Source of the DNA: Blasia pusilla
Taxonomy: Eukaryota; Marchantiophyta; Marchantiopsida; Blasiales
Length of the DNA: 64,000 bases
Direction: 5' to 3'
Assembly (NCBI GenBank): GCA_050084515.1
Contig: CM114273.1
Coordinates: 18,476,001 to 18,540,000 of the forward strand
Below are positions 10,881 through 21,776 of this stretch, piece by piece. Under the pieces are notes generated by a model. It saw only the letters and a list, made by a program, of their open reading frames with translations. It had not been told where the DNA came from and searched no databases. Numbering within the stretch: position 1 is the stretch's first letter; the number at the start of each line of letters is the position of its first letter. Position numbers and translations under genes: made by a program.

Positions 10881-11090
10881 TGTATGATAGGTAGATTACA
10901 AGATGACTCTTGATGTTATGGATTGCAAGAAGATGACTAACTATGGGGCAATATAGCACCCGACCTTCTAATCTTAGCACGGAAAAGGGGCATAGCATTT
11001 AGACTTGTTTTGTAGGCTATATGAAGTTAGAGGGACCTAACCACCAATTAGGGAGGAGATTTGAGTTGTCTAGTTGTTCATGTAAAGATA

Positions 11091-11896
11091 TGTTAGGATT
11101 GACAATTAGATGGACCTTAGACTGATGTACATGAGAGTTGATGTATGTTGGCAGCGATGTTTACTAGCACGACAATTATTATGATGGATGAGACATAGGG
11201 GGACATACTATCGAAGTCTTGAAGAATCTTGTACTGCTCCATTTTGAGAGGTCATATGTGATATGTTCATAACGGGAAGGGCAACCTACTAGTGTAGGTC
11301 ACCCTTCTCGTTATGATTTTGGGCAACCTTGGAGAGGTTGACCCTCTCATCCTTTGTGTGGAGCCACTTCGGCCTATGGGGTTCAAGGGTTAGTTGGGGG
11401 TTGGATAGTTTTGTTGGTCTTATGAGATGACCATGTGTGTAGTTGATAGGGAGTTAGTATTTAGTGTACTCCAGGTCGTTGGTGACTTGTTACGAGGAGA
11501 TTACCTATGTGTATAGGTCACCCATGGAGGTGCCCAAGGGGGGAGTTTACCTTCGATGAAACTCATTCAGAGCTCATCTTCCTTAGATCAGACCCATATT
11601 GGGATCTTTGATAGAGTGCAACTTGCATACATTGAGCATGGATTCTCTCTTGAAGAATGGGCTAGAATTGATAGGAGATCACACATATTGAGTGTTCAAA
11701 TTATCACTTACTACTATTGTAGTGTGTATCATTGAGTGGATGCTTGGATCAAGCATAGCTGATTGCAGATTTTATCAATTTCATATTTTACTACTGGGGT
11801 TGATGTGTTAGGATTTATAGTTAAATGGATCATAGACTTGAGTGCATGACAACGAATGTATGTTGATAGCAATGTCTGTTTGCACGACATGATAAA
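11091..11896 (+). repeat. Direct repeat pair, probable gypsy LTR-related sequence
   Basis: TGTTAGGATT starts at 11091 and again at 11806. About 90 bases after each start are similar (ATGTATGTTG, GCAATGT/GCGATGT, GCACGACA). The same run also occurs in the minus-strand relatives near 47.06-47.19 and 52.06-52.2 kb. Between the two is a 715-bp GC-richer stretch with small inverted repeats (GGGCAACCTTGGAGAGGTTG). It may be an LTR followed by the start of another, or a partial tandem LTR. Confidence 0.45.
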
Positions 11897-12719
11897 TTTT
11901 TTTTAAAAGAATGAACCAAATTCATGTCATTATTGGTAAGAAAGAAAATAAAAACTCTTTCCTATGCAAGGTCTGTGAGAATGGAGATGCAAGTAGAGCT
12001 AGCCTTTAAAAATAATAAGTAAATTTTCACGATTTCATCCAAGTTATGAAATTTAAAGGAAAAAATGCGTAAAAAGGTAAGCTTGCTAGGGTTTGGACAA
12101 TTAAATAACACGATAATTTCAAAAAAACTTTTTATTTTCTCATATGGGCTAGACACTAATATTTCCCCAACCATTTTGTCATTATCACCAGATGCCAAAT
12201 AATTTAAGGCTACACGTGAATAGAATCAATGTCGACAAACTTATGTCAATTATGTGAATAGACTTGTTTGTGCATGAAATCTTTCTTACACATCTCTCTT
12301 GGCCCCCCATGCCTTGCCACCTCCCAAAGGGTAGTCAAAAATTTTTCCATGTAGCCAAAATGGCAAGAATCTATAGCCTAGCATTCCACCTTCCACTGGA
12401 CATTGTAAAGGCAGAAGAAGAGGTGTCGAAATTACTTTCTTGTCACTATTTGAGTAGCCCCACCATATATACACTATCCATGGTAGACCTTTTGGAAGAA
12501 GTCCTTTTACTTTGTTCATGTCTTGTTTTTTGTTCTTTGTGACAATCCCACAAAATTTGTCCATGCTCCTTTGAAGAGATTAACTTTATGGTTTCACATG
12601 AGATTGGTAAAACTTACGACAAGCTTCATCACTCTCTTGTATAAGTGAAATCTCAAAGTTTGCTTATCATCAAGCTTTTGGTGATTTGTTATCAGGGGTG
12701 AGAAGGCATTGTGTATCTT

Positions 12720-12721
<2 letters not shown>
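11897..12721. other. Anonymous spacer
   Basis: AT-rich sequence follows the gypsy remnant. The short open frames overlap on both strands and show no recognisable motif. I see no gene. Confidence 0.5.

Positions 12722-12786
<65 letters not shown>
12722..12786. repeat. (AT)n microsatellite
   Basis: About 32 uninterrupted AT units. The length is likely polymorphic. Confidence 0.95.
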
Positions 12787-12792
<6 letters not shown>

Positions 12793-15419
12793 ACCACTCC
12801 ATATGGTGGCTTGGAGTAATTTGATTTGATTAACTTGTCATGAGACATGGTGGCGTAGACTAAGAAGATGAGTGACTTTATTGATACAATTTAAGAAAAA
12901 TATCGTCAAAGGTTTATAAAATATATATGCCAGCGCACCCCGGGCGCGCACAACATCTTAACTGTCGACGCTTGTTTTGCCTCCTCCGTTCTCACTCTCC
13001 GCTCTCCAACTTTACAATCCACTCAACACTCTTGTGATTATGCTTTCCACTACTTCCGCTGCTCTCCATTGACGGGCCTGATTTAGCTTGAAAAATGCAT
13101 TGTTGATTTTGTGTGTACACTCAGAATTGTCAAGTACTCAAGCTTGCAAGCCTGAGCGCTCATGACTCTCGCTATTTGTCATTCTCTCAAGGGCTTTGGC
13201 CTTGGAAGCATCGACGCTTTCCTCTCCTCCTCTGCTCTCACTCTTGGCTCAAGCGCCCTAGCGTCAACGATGCCTTCTCCTCCTCTACTCTTATTCTGCT
13301 ATCGCAGTTGACAAACCAAGATCCGCGCATGGTTTGATTCAAAGGACCATTATTGTCTCTGCGACGGGTTGGTCTTCTATTGGTTTCCCAGCTCCGACTT
13401 GGTTAGGTGTAACATTGGGTGCACGCTAGGTACTCGAGATAAGTACCGATAGACAGGGGGGACAGATCGGTAAGACATCCATACACGGGAGTTCAAAACT
13501 TTCTTCCTCAAAAAAGGTTTCATTAGGAGAGTTAGCATTACATCTGTGCCACTAATATCATTGATAGAGTCTAGCTCTCCTAGCTACAACCAATATGTAT
13601 ATTCAATACCTCACTCTTTCCTTTATTCCCTCTTTGAGCTTTGAGTCGACTCCTTTGTAGCATCTGGTTCTGTCGCACATACCGTATGAATATCAGCGAC
13701 AATCGAGGATCTCCTATGACATATTGAGGGTTGGTGCTTGATGTTGGGGTATTGGGTTTTGTGCCGCTTCTTTGCAGATGCCCCCTCAATGGTGCTTTCT
13801 TTGTCGTTGCCGGGCCTCCTAAGCCAATATGGGGGGGTGGGGCAGGGTTCCTTGGACTTCTATAAGCATATCTTTGCCCAAGCTTTCAATTGGATGTGGA
13901 TAATACCCTTTTCTGATAACGCAGGGTGTGCTCCAGTGGGTAGGGAATCTATTACCCTATCTTCGAAGCCTGGAGCATGCTCAAGGGTGAGTCTCTTCCC
14001 CCCAAGAACTATTGCGACAGTGGGACTTTTTCCACTTGCTTAATCGCATGAAATCTTCTTGAGATATGGGGGACCACTTCAAGCTCTCCAATTCTTGGAG
14101 ATCATGTGACTTAACACCATAATGTTTTTTCGATGAAGGCACATTGGACACACTCTTCCCCTTCCCTTATGTAGATTTCTTTGATATGATTCTGGTTGCC
14201 ATGGTTTGGTAGCTGCGCTTTATTCTGCAACTTTCTTGTGTATGCTTGCAGATCAAGTTGCTTGAGAGTTGTTGGAGTTGGGTGGGAGAGGCGGTGCAGA
14301 TGAAGTCGGAGTTGAAACTTCGAGGGAGGCGCTCAAGGTAAACCTGAAGGTGTAGTTCAAGAGGTGCTTGAGCTGAAGTTGGAGTTGACCCTTCGAGCTT
14401 GATCTGCGTTCGGGTGGCATTGGAGCTGATGTCAAAGTTGGATCTTGGAGATGGAGCTGAATCAGGATGAGCACTCCAGCGCGGGAGCTGTTTGTGCTGA
14501 ATCGGACAGATACTGAAGAAGTAGTCAATAGAATACTGCACAAAGATCGCCATAGAATCATATATAAAGCAGTCAGTAGAACTCCAAGACTATTGAGCTT
14601 CAAGACTTTAATACGTGTAACCATTTTCTCACAATAATAAACCTTGGAAGTCTCAACATCAATATCGTATGTAGAAGCAGGGTTGTGAAGGTCAACTCAC
14701 AATACTTGATTGTCGCGAGCATTGTGGAATTTATAAATTTGGGTGTAAGCAATAAATAATCTTGCAATCCCCCCATAACTTCGAAGCCCTAAAGGCCCTC
14801 TTGTACCCCCACAACTCTTGGCTTAGTGAGATGCCAATGTGATCAACGGATCTCCCTCCTCGAGAAGATCTTAACTATCAAATAAGGACAAATTTCATAC
14901 TCGTTCCAAAAGCCGTTAGAAGCGAAGTCGGTGAATGTCACGAAACCCTATCGAGGAGGATCTCATCATCCAACGGTTGTAAGAAGCATGCAACAAACGG
15001 CTAGTAACACATGTCCCCATTTGTTCGAAATTCCACGTGTTAAAACATGGGCTATTTGCACCGCGAGACAAACACTCTCGCATAATAATATAGATTCTAC
15101 TTGCACCATTGAAACATTTTCTCCAAGTGAAATATGGTGGATATATATTCCACCAATTTTTATTCCCACTATATTTCATTTTTGATAATACAAATTTACA
15201 TGGAATAGTAACTTTATACTATTAAAGAAAAATAGCTTCTTGATGAGAAACACTTATTTGATTGACACATTCTAGTAGAGCAACAAGAAAAGTTTTTTTA
15301 ATCTTTGTTTAGCATAATTATTGATCTCATGCATAGCATAAGATTTATACTAGAAACGGTTATAGAATATCACTCCTTATGAGAACGATTGATAATATCA
15401 TATGGACGACTATTAAATG
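12787..15419. other. Anonymous region, no recognised gene
   Basis: No conserved frame was recognised. 12930-13340 is locally richer in GC and CTC runs. 14260-14480 holds imperfect repeats of a GAGCTGAAGTTGGAGTT-like unit, which explains the Ser/Pro/Gln-rich minus-strand frames there. 14640-15180 shows nothing beyond simple sequence. Confidence 0.5.
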
Positions 15420-16370
15420 GTGCTCAGAAAAGGGGAACATAAAAACTTGCACTACTAAACTTAGAGTAAGTTTGCAAGTTTAGGGTTGAGGGAGTTCAGG
15501 GTTTGGAACTGCAGTATAGTCGCTAAACAACCATATTGGAATCACAAATTCATAAGTTCCGCATTCGCAAGTCACTATTGTACCAAATCTTGATAGTTTC
15601 ATTTTCTTACACTTACAAGTTAATTGGAGTTCAATCACCAAACCTTTGTATGGTACTCGTATTTGACTTACAACTTTGCAAGTCATTTGTGGGTGCTTGC
15701 AAGTTTGCATATTCATGAATAAGTTACAAAAAATTACTCGCAATTTAGTCTCAAAATAGTTTCTAAATAGCAAGCCCAAGGAATGGTTTCTTTCATTGGT
15801 AAATTATTAGCTTTGGACTGGCAAGATACTCGCAAGGGGCTTTCAAAAGACCCTTAAAGTAAGGGTTTTCTACTTGCAAACTATTTGCTTTAAACTCCTT
15901 TTTTTCTCAATTTGGACTCATTTTTGGTCAATGACACATTTTTTCAAGGAGGATTTGACTAGCTCCTTCCAATTTTTTTCTTAAGCATGGTTTCCCTCTT
16001 TTTTTCCTCCTTCATTTCTTATAGTTTAAAATGAATAATTTGGGAAAAAAGTGATACCTTAAGCTTAACTCATCTATATGTCCTTCAACATCAACAAAAA
16101 ATTCTGCCAAAAAAATCTCAAGACCTAACTTCCCTTTATAAAGAAAGTATTTACAAAGTGGAGAGGATTCTCAAAAAGTTTGGAGGAAAAGAAAAATTTA
16201 GAAATTTAGAAGTGAACGGGGAATTTAGGGCCAAAGTTTCGATTTCGGGACTCACAAATGAGTACTTGCAAGTTCCAAGACCTACAAGTTACGTGTTCTC
16301 ATACTTGCAAAGTGTGAGTTGGAAAAACCATCTTTTTCAAGTTTGACTTGCAACCACGTTTGCGAGTCTA
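15420..16370. repeat. Segment saturated with ACTTGCAAGT palindrome
   Basis: The 10-bp palindrome ACTTGCAAGT or its half sites (ACTTGCAA, TTGCAAGT, ACTCGCAA, ACTTACAAG) occurs at least fifteen times, for example near 15470-15480, 15570, 15612, 15665-15705, 15738, 15825, 15870, 16263, 16287, 16303 and 16347. Spacing is irregular. Short frames here do not resemble known proteins. Confidence 0.7.
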
Positions 16371-16676
16371 TTATGAGGTCAATGTGAGTTGCCACAATCA
16401 CAATCGTAGAACGGTTGTCCAAACTCGTAAAGCTACTACGTGGTGCCATAATAGACTCACATGAAGTGGAATCAGAAATTGGTAGGCACAATACACTCGT
16501 AACATAGCCACGCCAAAACATAATTCCTTAAAAGTATGGGAAATGACCATATACACCATTTACGGAGATCATCATATGACGCGTGTTTTGGATGGGACCA
16601 AGAATCATGTTGCCCAAAATTTCCTTCAGGAAAAATTTGTTGCTCGTAGTAGTAAGATATTTTCTTGCTTCCCATG

Positions 16677-16925
16677 ATACTAAAATATTTTCTTGTTGTA
16701 AATGTTACTAAAATTGTTTTTTCCTCATGTTACTAACCCCCACTAGATAGCTTCTTTATTTGCAAACACCAATGTGTTGGTGTTACTAAACCATTTTCTT
16801 ACTCTAGTTACTAACATCCACTAGATAGCTTCTTGATTTGCAAACATTTATGTGCTTTGTTCTTAAAACCTGTTCTTACTCTCATAACTAACCTCCATTA
16901 AATAATTTCTTGATTTGAAAATTGG
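16677..16925. repeat. Imperfect tandem repeat, unit about 78 bp
   Basis: Units start near 16731, 16809 and 16886, with a degraded one before them. Each has 'ACTAAC..CCA.TA.ATA.CTTC', 'TTTGCAAAC' and 'TTCTTACTC'. It is non-coding. Confidence 0.75.
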
Positions 16926-18535
16926 AAAAATTATATTTTGCAAATCAAGAAAGTATACTTTTGTATCTTAGTTTGTCGTGGATGGAGGCGTAATCCAGAA
17001 TAGTTTGCTTGGACTTTCTTGGAGACTTACGGAGCAACAAAGAAAGATGTCGAAGATGGTGGCGATATCGTTGTGATCGCATCCATCTATATTATTATTG
17101 GAGACTAATTAGGACCTGTGAGGGACCGTGCATCGCACAGTTTCTATAACCCTAAATGCTAGGTTTAATTTCTTCAACCTACATGCATCATACATTCGTG
17201 TCTTTAAAAATACACGTGGCAAACTTCCAAGTTGTCACCATTTGAGTAACACTCCTTAAATAATAGTATGGATTATTCATTTTTCAAATTCTTCAATTTT
17301 TCAGTCCTTACACAAGAAAAAGATCATCACGAACGAAGACCCCGTGTTCTCCAAAGCTGACTTCTCGCTAAAACTTGCCTCAAGGGTCTCCTTCTCAGTA
17401 GGTTCAACCGTGCAGTCGTAAGAAATGGCCGATCGAAATCCCATGTCCACTTCAAGAGTCATCGCTTTGCGCTAGGTATAACTTCACGTGAGTGGAAATA
17501 AATAAGGACTACGATCAAAGCGGGCAGACTGCTAAGAGAATTCATTGGCTTGTTGAGTTTCACGAAACACTAAGAGAAGAAAATGTTTGACATAATGTAT
17601 ATTATTATTGAAGAGTGCCTTCTTGATTTGGGAACACTTGTCTACTTGACACGTGCCAACTAGATAGCAAGAAGATGTTTCCCATATTGTAGGCAAAAAG
17701 AAAAAAAATTGATTTTTTGTACAACATGGTTAGTCTTTATGGACCCTATAATACTCGGTTGTCAGTGAGGAGACTGCAAAATGCAAGTTATTATGCAGAT
17801 TTCTCAACCCTCACATGTGAATTTCTCAACTTTCAGATGGATGTGAAGAGAGATAATCCCTATTAAAAACATCTAGTTTCTCCTTCCCAAATCACTCCCT
17901 AGTGTTAATGTTAATGCTCTCCACGGGAGTAATTGTTCTTTATGGGGATGGACGAAAGGCGACCACAGTTACCAAATCAAGGCGTACTTGACACTAGGAC
18001 TCGTAGTCGTCAGGCCAACATACCAGCTGCACACTTAAGCAGCTCCATAGGTTGGCCTGAACAGTCGTGAGCTTGGCCATTTATTTTCCACTCATTAAGT
18101 TTTTCTTCAAATTTATATTATTATTAGAGACAATGTCCGGGGAGAATCGGGGTTACGTGTTGAATTGGCCGGAAGAATTTGAGAATTTTCGATTCAGTTC
18201 GTCACTTACCGGCCAAAAACCGAGGGTTTAGGGAGGGTGTCCTTCGTTATCGTATCTGTTTAGCCGGCTGGAATGAAGAAAACTTCGAAAATTGCCGCTC
18301 GGTTTTGTAGAGACCGGAAATGTACCAGTTGTCACGAAAAAACTCTCCTGATTAGAGATGACCTTCTCTACAACAAACATCTCGTGTGGTTTTAATTGTG
18401 TCTTGGGTGGTTTCTTATTGTGACGCATTGAACCACGATGACACTGAACTGTATCTTCGTCTCGCCGTGTTGCTGCCATCCAAACACCACTTTCTCTCAC
18501 CGTGTTAGTCTACGCCATATTCTTCTTCTCGACGT
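16926..18535. other. Anonymous region
   Basis: I recognise no gene. A small inverted motif (CTGTGAGGGACC / GCATCGCACAG) lies at about 17116-17142. The minus-strand frame 18228-18500 has no identifiable domain. Confidence 0.45.
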
Positions 18536-18537
18536 GT

Positions 18538-18973
18538 TGCACCAGATCCCATCAGAACTCTGCAGTTAAGCGCCTGGTAGTCACAGATCCTACGCGGGAG
18601 GCAGTGCGAGCCCAAGTGGTGGCCCAAGGGCGAATGCTACAAGGAGCGGCGGCGGCGGCGGCGGCAGCGAAGAAGACACATATCTACAGTCGACTACAAG
18701 AGGGACACATCTTCATCCCCCTGGCCATAGAGATGTATGGGGCTATGGGGGAGAGGTTCGACTCGTTCCTTACGGACTGCGCCCATCATCTCCACTCGAG
18801 AAATGGGTTGTCCTTAGCTACTGCGATTCTCAGACAGGCAGCGGGTCTCCATAGCGTTGCAGCGTGCCCAGGCTAATGGGATTTTGCGGCGGGCTCAGGC
18901 TGTGGGAGACACCGGCGTTAGAGGCCCACTTAGTAGTAGTCATAGCTCTCTTGTTGGTGAGTTTCGTCGTTAG
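18538..18973 (+). pseudogene. LINE (non-LTR) ORF2 C-terminal end, 5'-truncated and frameshifted
   Basis: The reading DPTREAVRAQVVAQG, then an Ala run, KKTHIYSRL, FIPLAIEMYGAMGERFDSFL, is typical of the tail of plant and algal LINE reverse-transcriptase proteins. That tail usually ends in 'LRQRVSIALQRAQA'. Here the end is split: a GCAG-like 4-base insertion near 18838-18842 shifts the frame. In the next frame RVSIALQRAQANGILRRAQ continues to a TAG at 18971-18973. Everything 5' of about 18538 is missing, as is usual for LINE insertions. A GGGGG/CCCCC hairpin follows the stop directly. Confidence 0.65.
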
Positions 18974-19255
18974 GGGGGGGAATGCCCCCTTCTTCCTTTT
19001 CTGGTCCTGTTGTGGCCTTCAGGTTTTGACTCTTTGAGTCCCCCTCTTTTGTACTTCCGATGGGTTTTCCATCACTCGTTTTTATCGAAGTGCATCTTCG
19101 CCTTTTCTCGCTGTGGTACCTGCCGTGTTAGTGTCCCGGCAGTGTTCTTCCTTCTCTATGTCGTATGCTTTTCCGCCGCCGTGTTGTCTCCCTGTAAAGA
19201 GGAGTTTCTCCCGCAGTGTTAATATTCTCTGAGCCCTCCTCATATATCTTCGTTC
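18974..19255 (+). repeat. Probable LINE 3' UTR
   Basis: This GC-rich, T-rich stretch follows the ORF2 stop, up to about the TTCGTTCAACAA sequence. No poly(A) tail is seen, so the end is approximate. Confidence 0.4.
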
Positions 19256-20337
19256 AACAACCCAAGACGAAACAGCGCACCCGACTCCCGAGTGAACCGA
19301 CTGCCTTAATCCGGGACCTGGCTAGATTTAACGGGGAAGCCCTGCAGCGCGCGGATAGAATCTTCAGATCCGTTTCAGAATCCGAGAATAGTACTCGTTT
19401 GTGGCATCTGTGGAAGATTCCCAGGACGGTGGACTTCCGTTAAGAAGCTTGTACGAAAGTCCGGAGTCTAGACTCCAGAGTCGCACTGCATCCATGATCC
19501 ATCTACTACTGCACTCATGCCGAGTGCAATTCGGACAAAAAGCAAAGGGTGGGAATCCCCAAAAAAGGATATGGCAGTCAAGTCCTTTGTAATTAATTGA
19601 TCTGATGATTTCGCCATTTCTCATGATGGGATTCCGTTTAGCGCAAAAAATGAGCCCCCTCAAAAATGCGAGGACAAGATTGCTCGCAATGCAACTCGTC
19701 CGCTGCAAAACAAAATGTCACCTCTGCAAGATGTCAGGGCTGAGACACGAGTTGCAAACCCTCCATGCCCTGGCCCCACCCTTCGACTGGCGATAAGGTC
19801 ATTGAACAACCTCAATTGCAAACATTCGGACGGTCGGACATGCACAGAGGAAAAGAAGCTCATGGTTCAATACCAACCACTTCATCTCACAGACACTCTG
19901 GGCTGCGGATGCATCGCATGGATTATCACCAACCACTTCATCATCTAGGACCAACACCACAGATGAAGTGAAGGGGGCAGGAAGCTGGCATTGAGCTGTG
20001 GTTGAAAAGTTCCAAGGAAAGAATGAGTGCGCTGCGCTCTATTGGGATTAGAAAACGAGGAAAGGAAGAAGCGAGGGACGACAGTCGAAGGAACCAGGAT
20101 GCGTATGAAAGCAGCAGAGGAAGAGAGCACGGCAGGATTAAGCGATGGTGTGGTGGATGCGGGGTTGTGTGAGCGAATGGATGACAGATTAATCAACCGA
20201 AGCTGACAGTCGGACGTGGATCAACGCGTTGCAGTAGGAGGAAATTACATTGCCGGAGTGGCTGCAGAAAGTCAGGAAGAGACGGACTTCTCACGATCGA
20301 CTGTTCGTCTCTTCCAACGACTCGAGCTAAGTATTCC
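19256..20337 (+). promoter_or_regulatory. Upstream region of the alditol oxidase gene
   Basis: About 1.1 kb between the LINE end and the start codon has no recognisable mobile element. The gene's frame is open back to a TGA at 20182-20184 but contains no ATG before 20338. No convincing TATA box was found. The promoter assignment is by position only. Confidence 0.35.
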
Positions 20338-21636
20338 ATGGAGCCGGAAACGGCGGAGCGTCATAAGAATTGGGCTGGCAATTACGAATTCAGTGCGCAG
20401 CGATGGCATATGCCTAAAAGTGTCGAGGAGGTGCAAGAACTCGTGGTGAAGTGCAAGAAGCTGAAGGTGCAGGGAACTCGGCACTCGTTCAATGGGATCG
20501 CTGACTGCGATGAGGACATCATCTCACTGGAGCATTTCAATCGCGTGCTCTCCATAGACCCCAAGCAATCGACCGTGACCGTGGAAGCTGGAATCAAGTA
20601 TGGTGAGCTAGCAACCTACCTTCATCGGCACAACTATGGGCTACACAATCTGGCCTCGCTCCCGCACGTCTCCGTGGCAGGGGCCGTGGCCACGGCGACC
20701 CACGGCTCAGGTGACGGCAATGGCAATTTGGCCACTGCTGTTCGCGGGATTGAGATGGTCAACGGTTTGGGAGAAGTGGTTGTTCTGTCCCGTGAGAAAA
20801 ATGGCGAGGAGTTCGAGGGAGTAGTCGTAGCTCTGGGTGCTCTTGGAGTGGTTACAAAGGTCACTCTGCAGATTGTTCCCGCTTTTGAGATCCAACAAGA
20901 GGTTTACGAAAGCATTCCCCTGGCGACGCTGGAAGAGCAGTTCGACGGGATCTTCTCCAATGCTTACAGTGTCAGTCTGTTCACCACATGGAAGAGCTCC
21001 ACCATCAACCAAATGTGGATGAAGCGCAAAGTGGAGAAAGGAGCTCCATGCGTGAAACCCGAGAAGGAGCTCTTCGGAGCGACTCTGGCTACCACAGATC
21101 TGCATCCCATCCCCGGCATTTCACCCATCCACTGCACAGAGCAAAGGGGAGTCCCCGGGCCATGGTACGATAGGCTGCCTCACTTTCGGATGGATTTCAC
21201 ACCCAGCAGCGGCGAGGAGCTGCAGGCGGAATACCTCGTCCCCCGCCATCACGCCGTGGCAGCTTTGAAATGCTTAGACTCCATGCGAGAGCACATCGCT
21301 CCGCTGTTGCAGATCTCCGAGCTACGGACGATTGCGGCGGACACGCTGTGGATGAGCCCCTGCTACCAGCAACCATGTCTGGGAATCCACTTCACGCTCA
21401 CGGCGGACTGGGCGGCGGTCAGTCAACTGCTGCCGATGCTCGACACAGCTCTCGCGCCCTTCGATGCCCGCCCACACTGGGGCAAGGTTACTACCATGCC
21501 TCCCCTCCGAGTGCAATCGCTCTACAAGAAACTACCGGACTTCAAGCAATTAGCCCAGACTTTCGATCCTCATGGCAAGTTTCCAAATGCGTACCTCGAC
21601 GCCTTCATCTTCCAAGGCCTCACGAAGGAGCTCTAG
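20338..21636 (+). CDS. FAD-linked alditol (xylitol) oxidase, bacterial type, intronless
   Basis: The product is 432 residues; Streptomyces alditol oxidase (AldO) is 418. Such enzymes oxidise xylitol or sorbitol at C1 with O2, giving an aldose and H2O2. The PCMH-type FAD domain is at about 20-190: GTRHSFNGIAD holds His49, the expected covalent FAD site (AldO His46), and NLASLPHVSVAGA plus THGSGDGNGN follow. The sugar-alcohol cap and C-terminus hold Glu328 and Arg330 (SELRTIAAD), His351 and Thr353 (IHFTL) and Lys383 (RPHWGK). These equal AldO 320, 322, 343, 345 and 375, each with an offset of 8. GVPGPW..RLPHFR..FTPSS is another family hallmark. No signal peptide or transmembrane segment is visible. 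The ATG at 20338 is the first in frame and is followed by G. The gene is one uninterrupted exon, visibly GC-richer than its flanks. It lacks the features of plant galactonolactone dehydrogenase. Origin by transfer from bacteria is inferred. Confidence 0.93.
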   Translation: MEPETAERHKNWAGNYEFSAQRWHMPKSVEEVQELVVKCKKLKVQGTRHSFNGIADCDEDIISLEHFNRVLSIDPKQSTVTVEAGIKYGELATYLHRHNYGLHNLASLPHVSVAGAVATATHGSGDGNGNLATAVRGIEMVNGLGEVVVLSREKNGEEFEGVVVALGALGVVTKVTLQIVPAFEIQQEVYESIPLATLEEQFDGIFSNAYSVSLFTTWKSSTINQMWMKRKVEKGAPCVKPEKELFGATLATTDLHPIPGISPIHCTEQRGVPGPWYDRLPHFRMDFTPSSGEELQAEYLVPRHHAVAALKCLDSMREHIAPLLQISELRTIAADTLWMSPCYQQPCLGIHFTLTADWAAVSQLLPMLDTALAPFDARPHWGKVTTMPPLRVQSLYKKLPDFKQLAQTFDPHGKFPNAYLDAFIFQGLTKEL

Positions 21637-21712
21637 AATCTGTGTCCGGCATCTCGCGACCTTCGAATTCCGCTCGAATTCCTCGGGTTTTACACGAACC
21701 CTTCCCGAGGCG

Positions 21713-21776
21713 GGGAGGAGAGATCTAGTCTGCGAATCACAGGGGAGAGGAGGGATCTAGTCCGCGAATCACATGG
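21713..21776. repeat. Two-unit tandem repeat (32 bp) downstream of alditol oxidase
   Basis: GATCTAGTC followed by GCGAATCACA occurs at 21722 and again at 21754, within the likely 3' UTR. Confidence 0.7.

Larger units (their letters stand above)
7746..11896 (+). mobile_element. Ty3/gypsy retrotransposon with C-terminal PHD finger, decayed (+)
   Basis: The order is RT, RNase H, integrase zinc domain (duplicated), integrase core, a post-integrase region, a PHD finger, then LTR-like sequence. The integrase and post-integrase parts resemble the minus-strand remnant at 52.2-53.7 kb, so both belong to one lineage. Gag and protease were not found. Many stops and frameshifts show that it is dead. Confidence 0.7.

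Noticed and set aside
12594-12848. Minus-strand frame of 84 codons across the AT tract
   Set aside because: Its middle is a Tyr-Ile run translated from the microsatellite.
14167-14624. Two overlapping Ser/Pro/Gln-rich minus-strand frames
   Set aside because: They come from imperfect GAGCTGAAG-type repeats; composition alone explains them.
20634-21728. Several overlapping frames on both strands within the alditol oxidase gene
   Set aside because: They are shadows of a GC-rich coding sequence. Only the 432-codon frame has family motifs.
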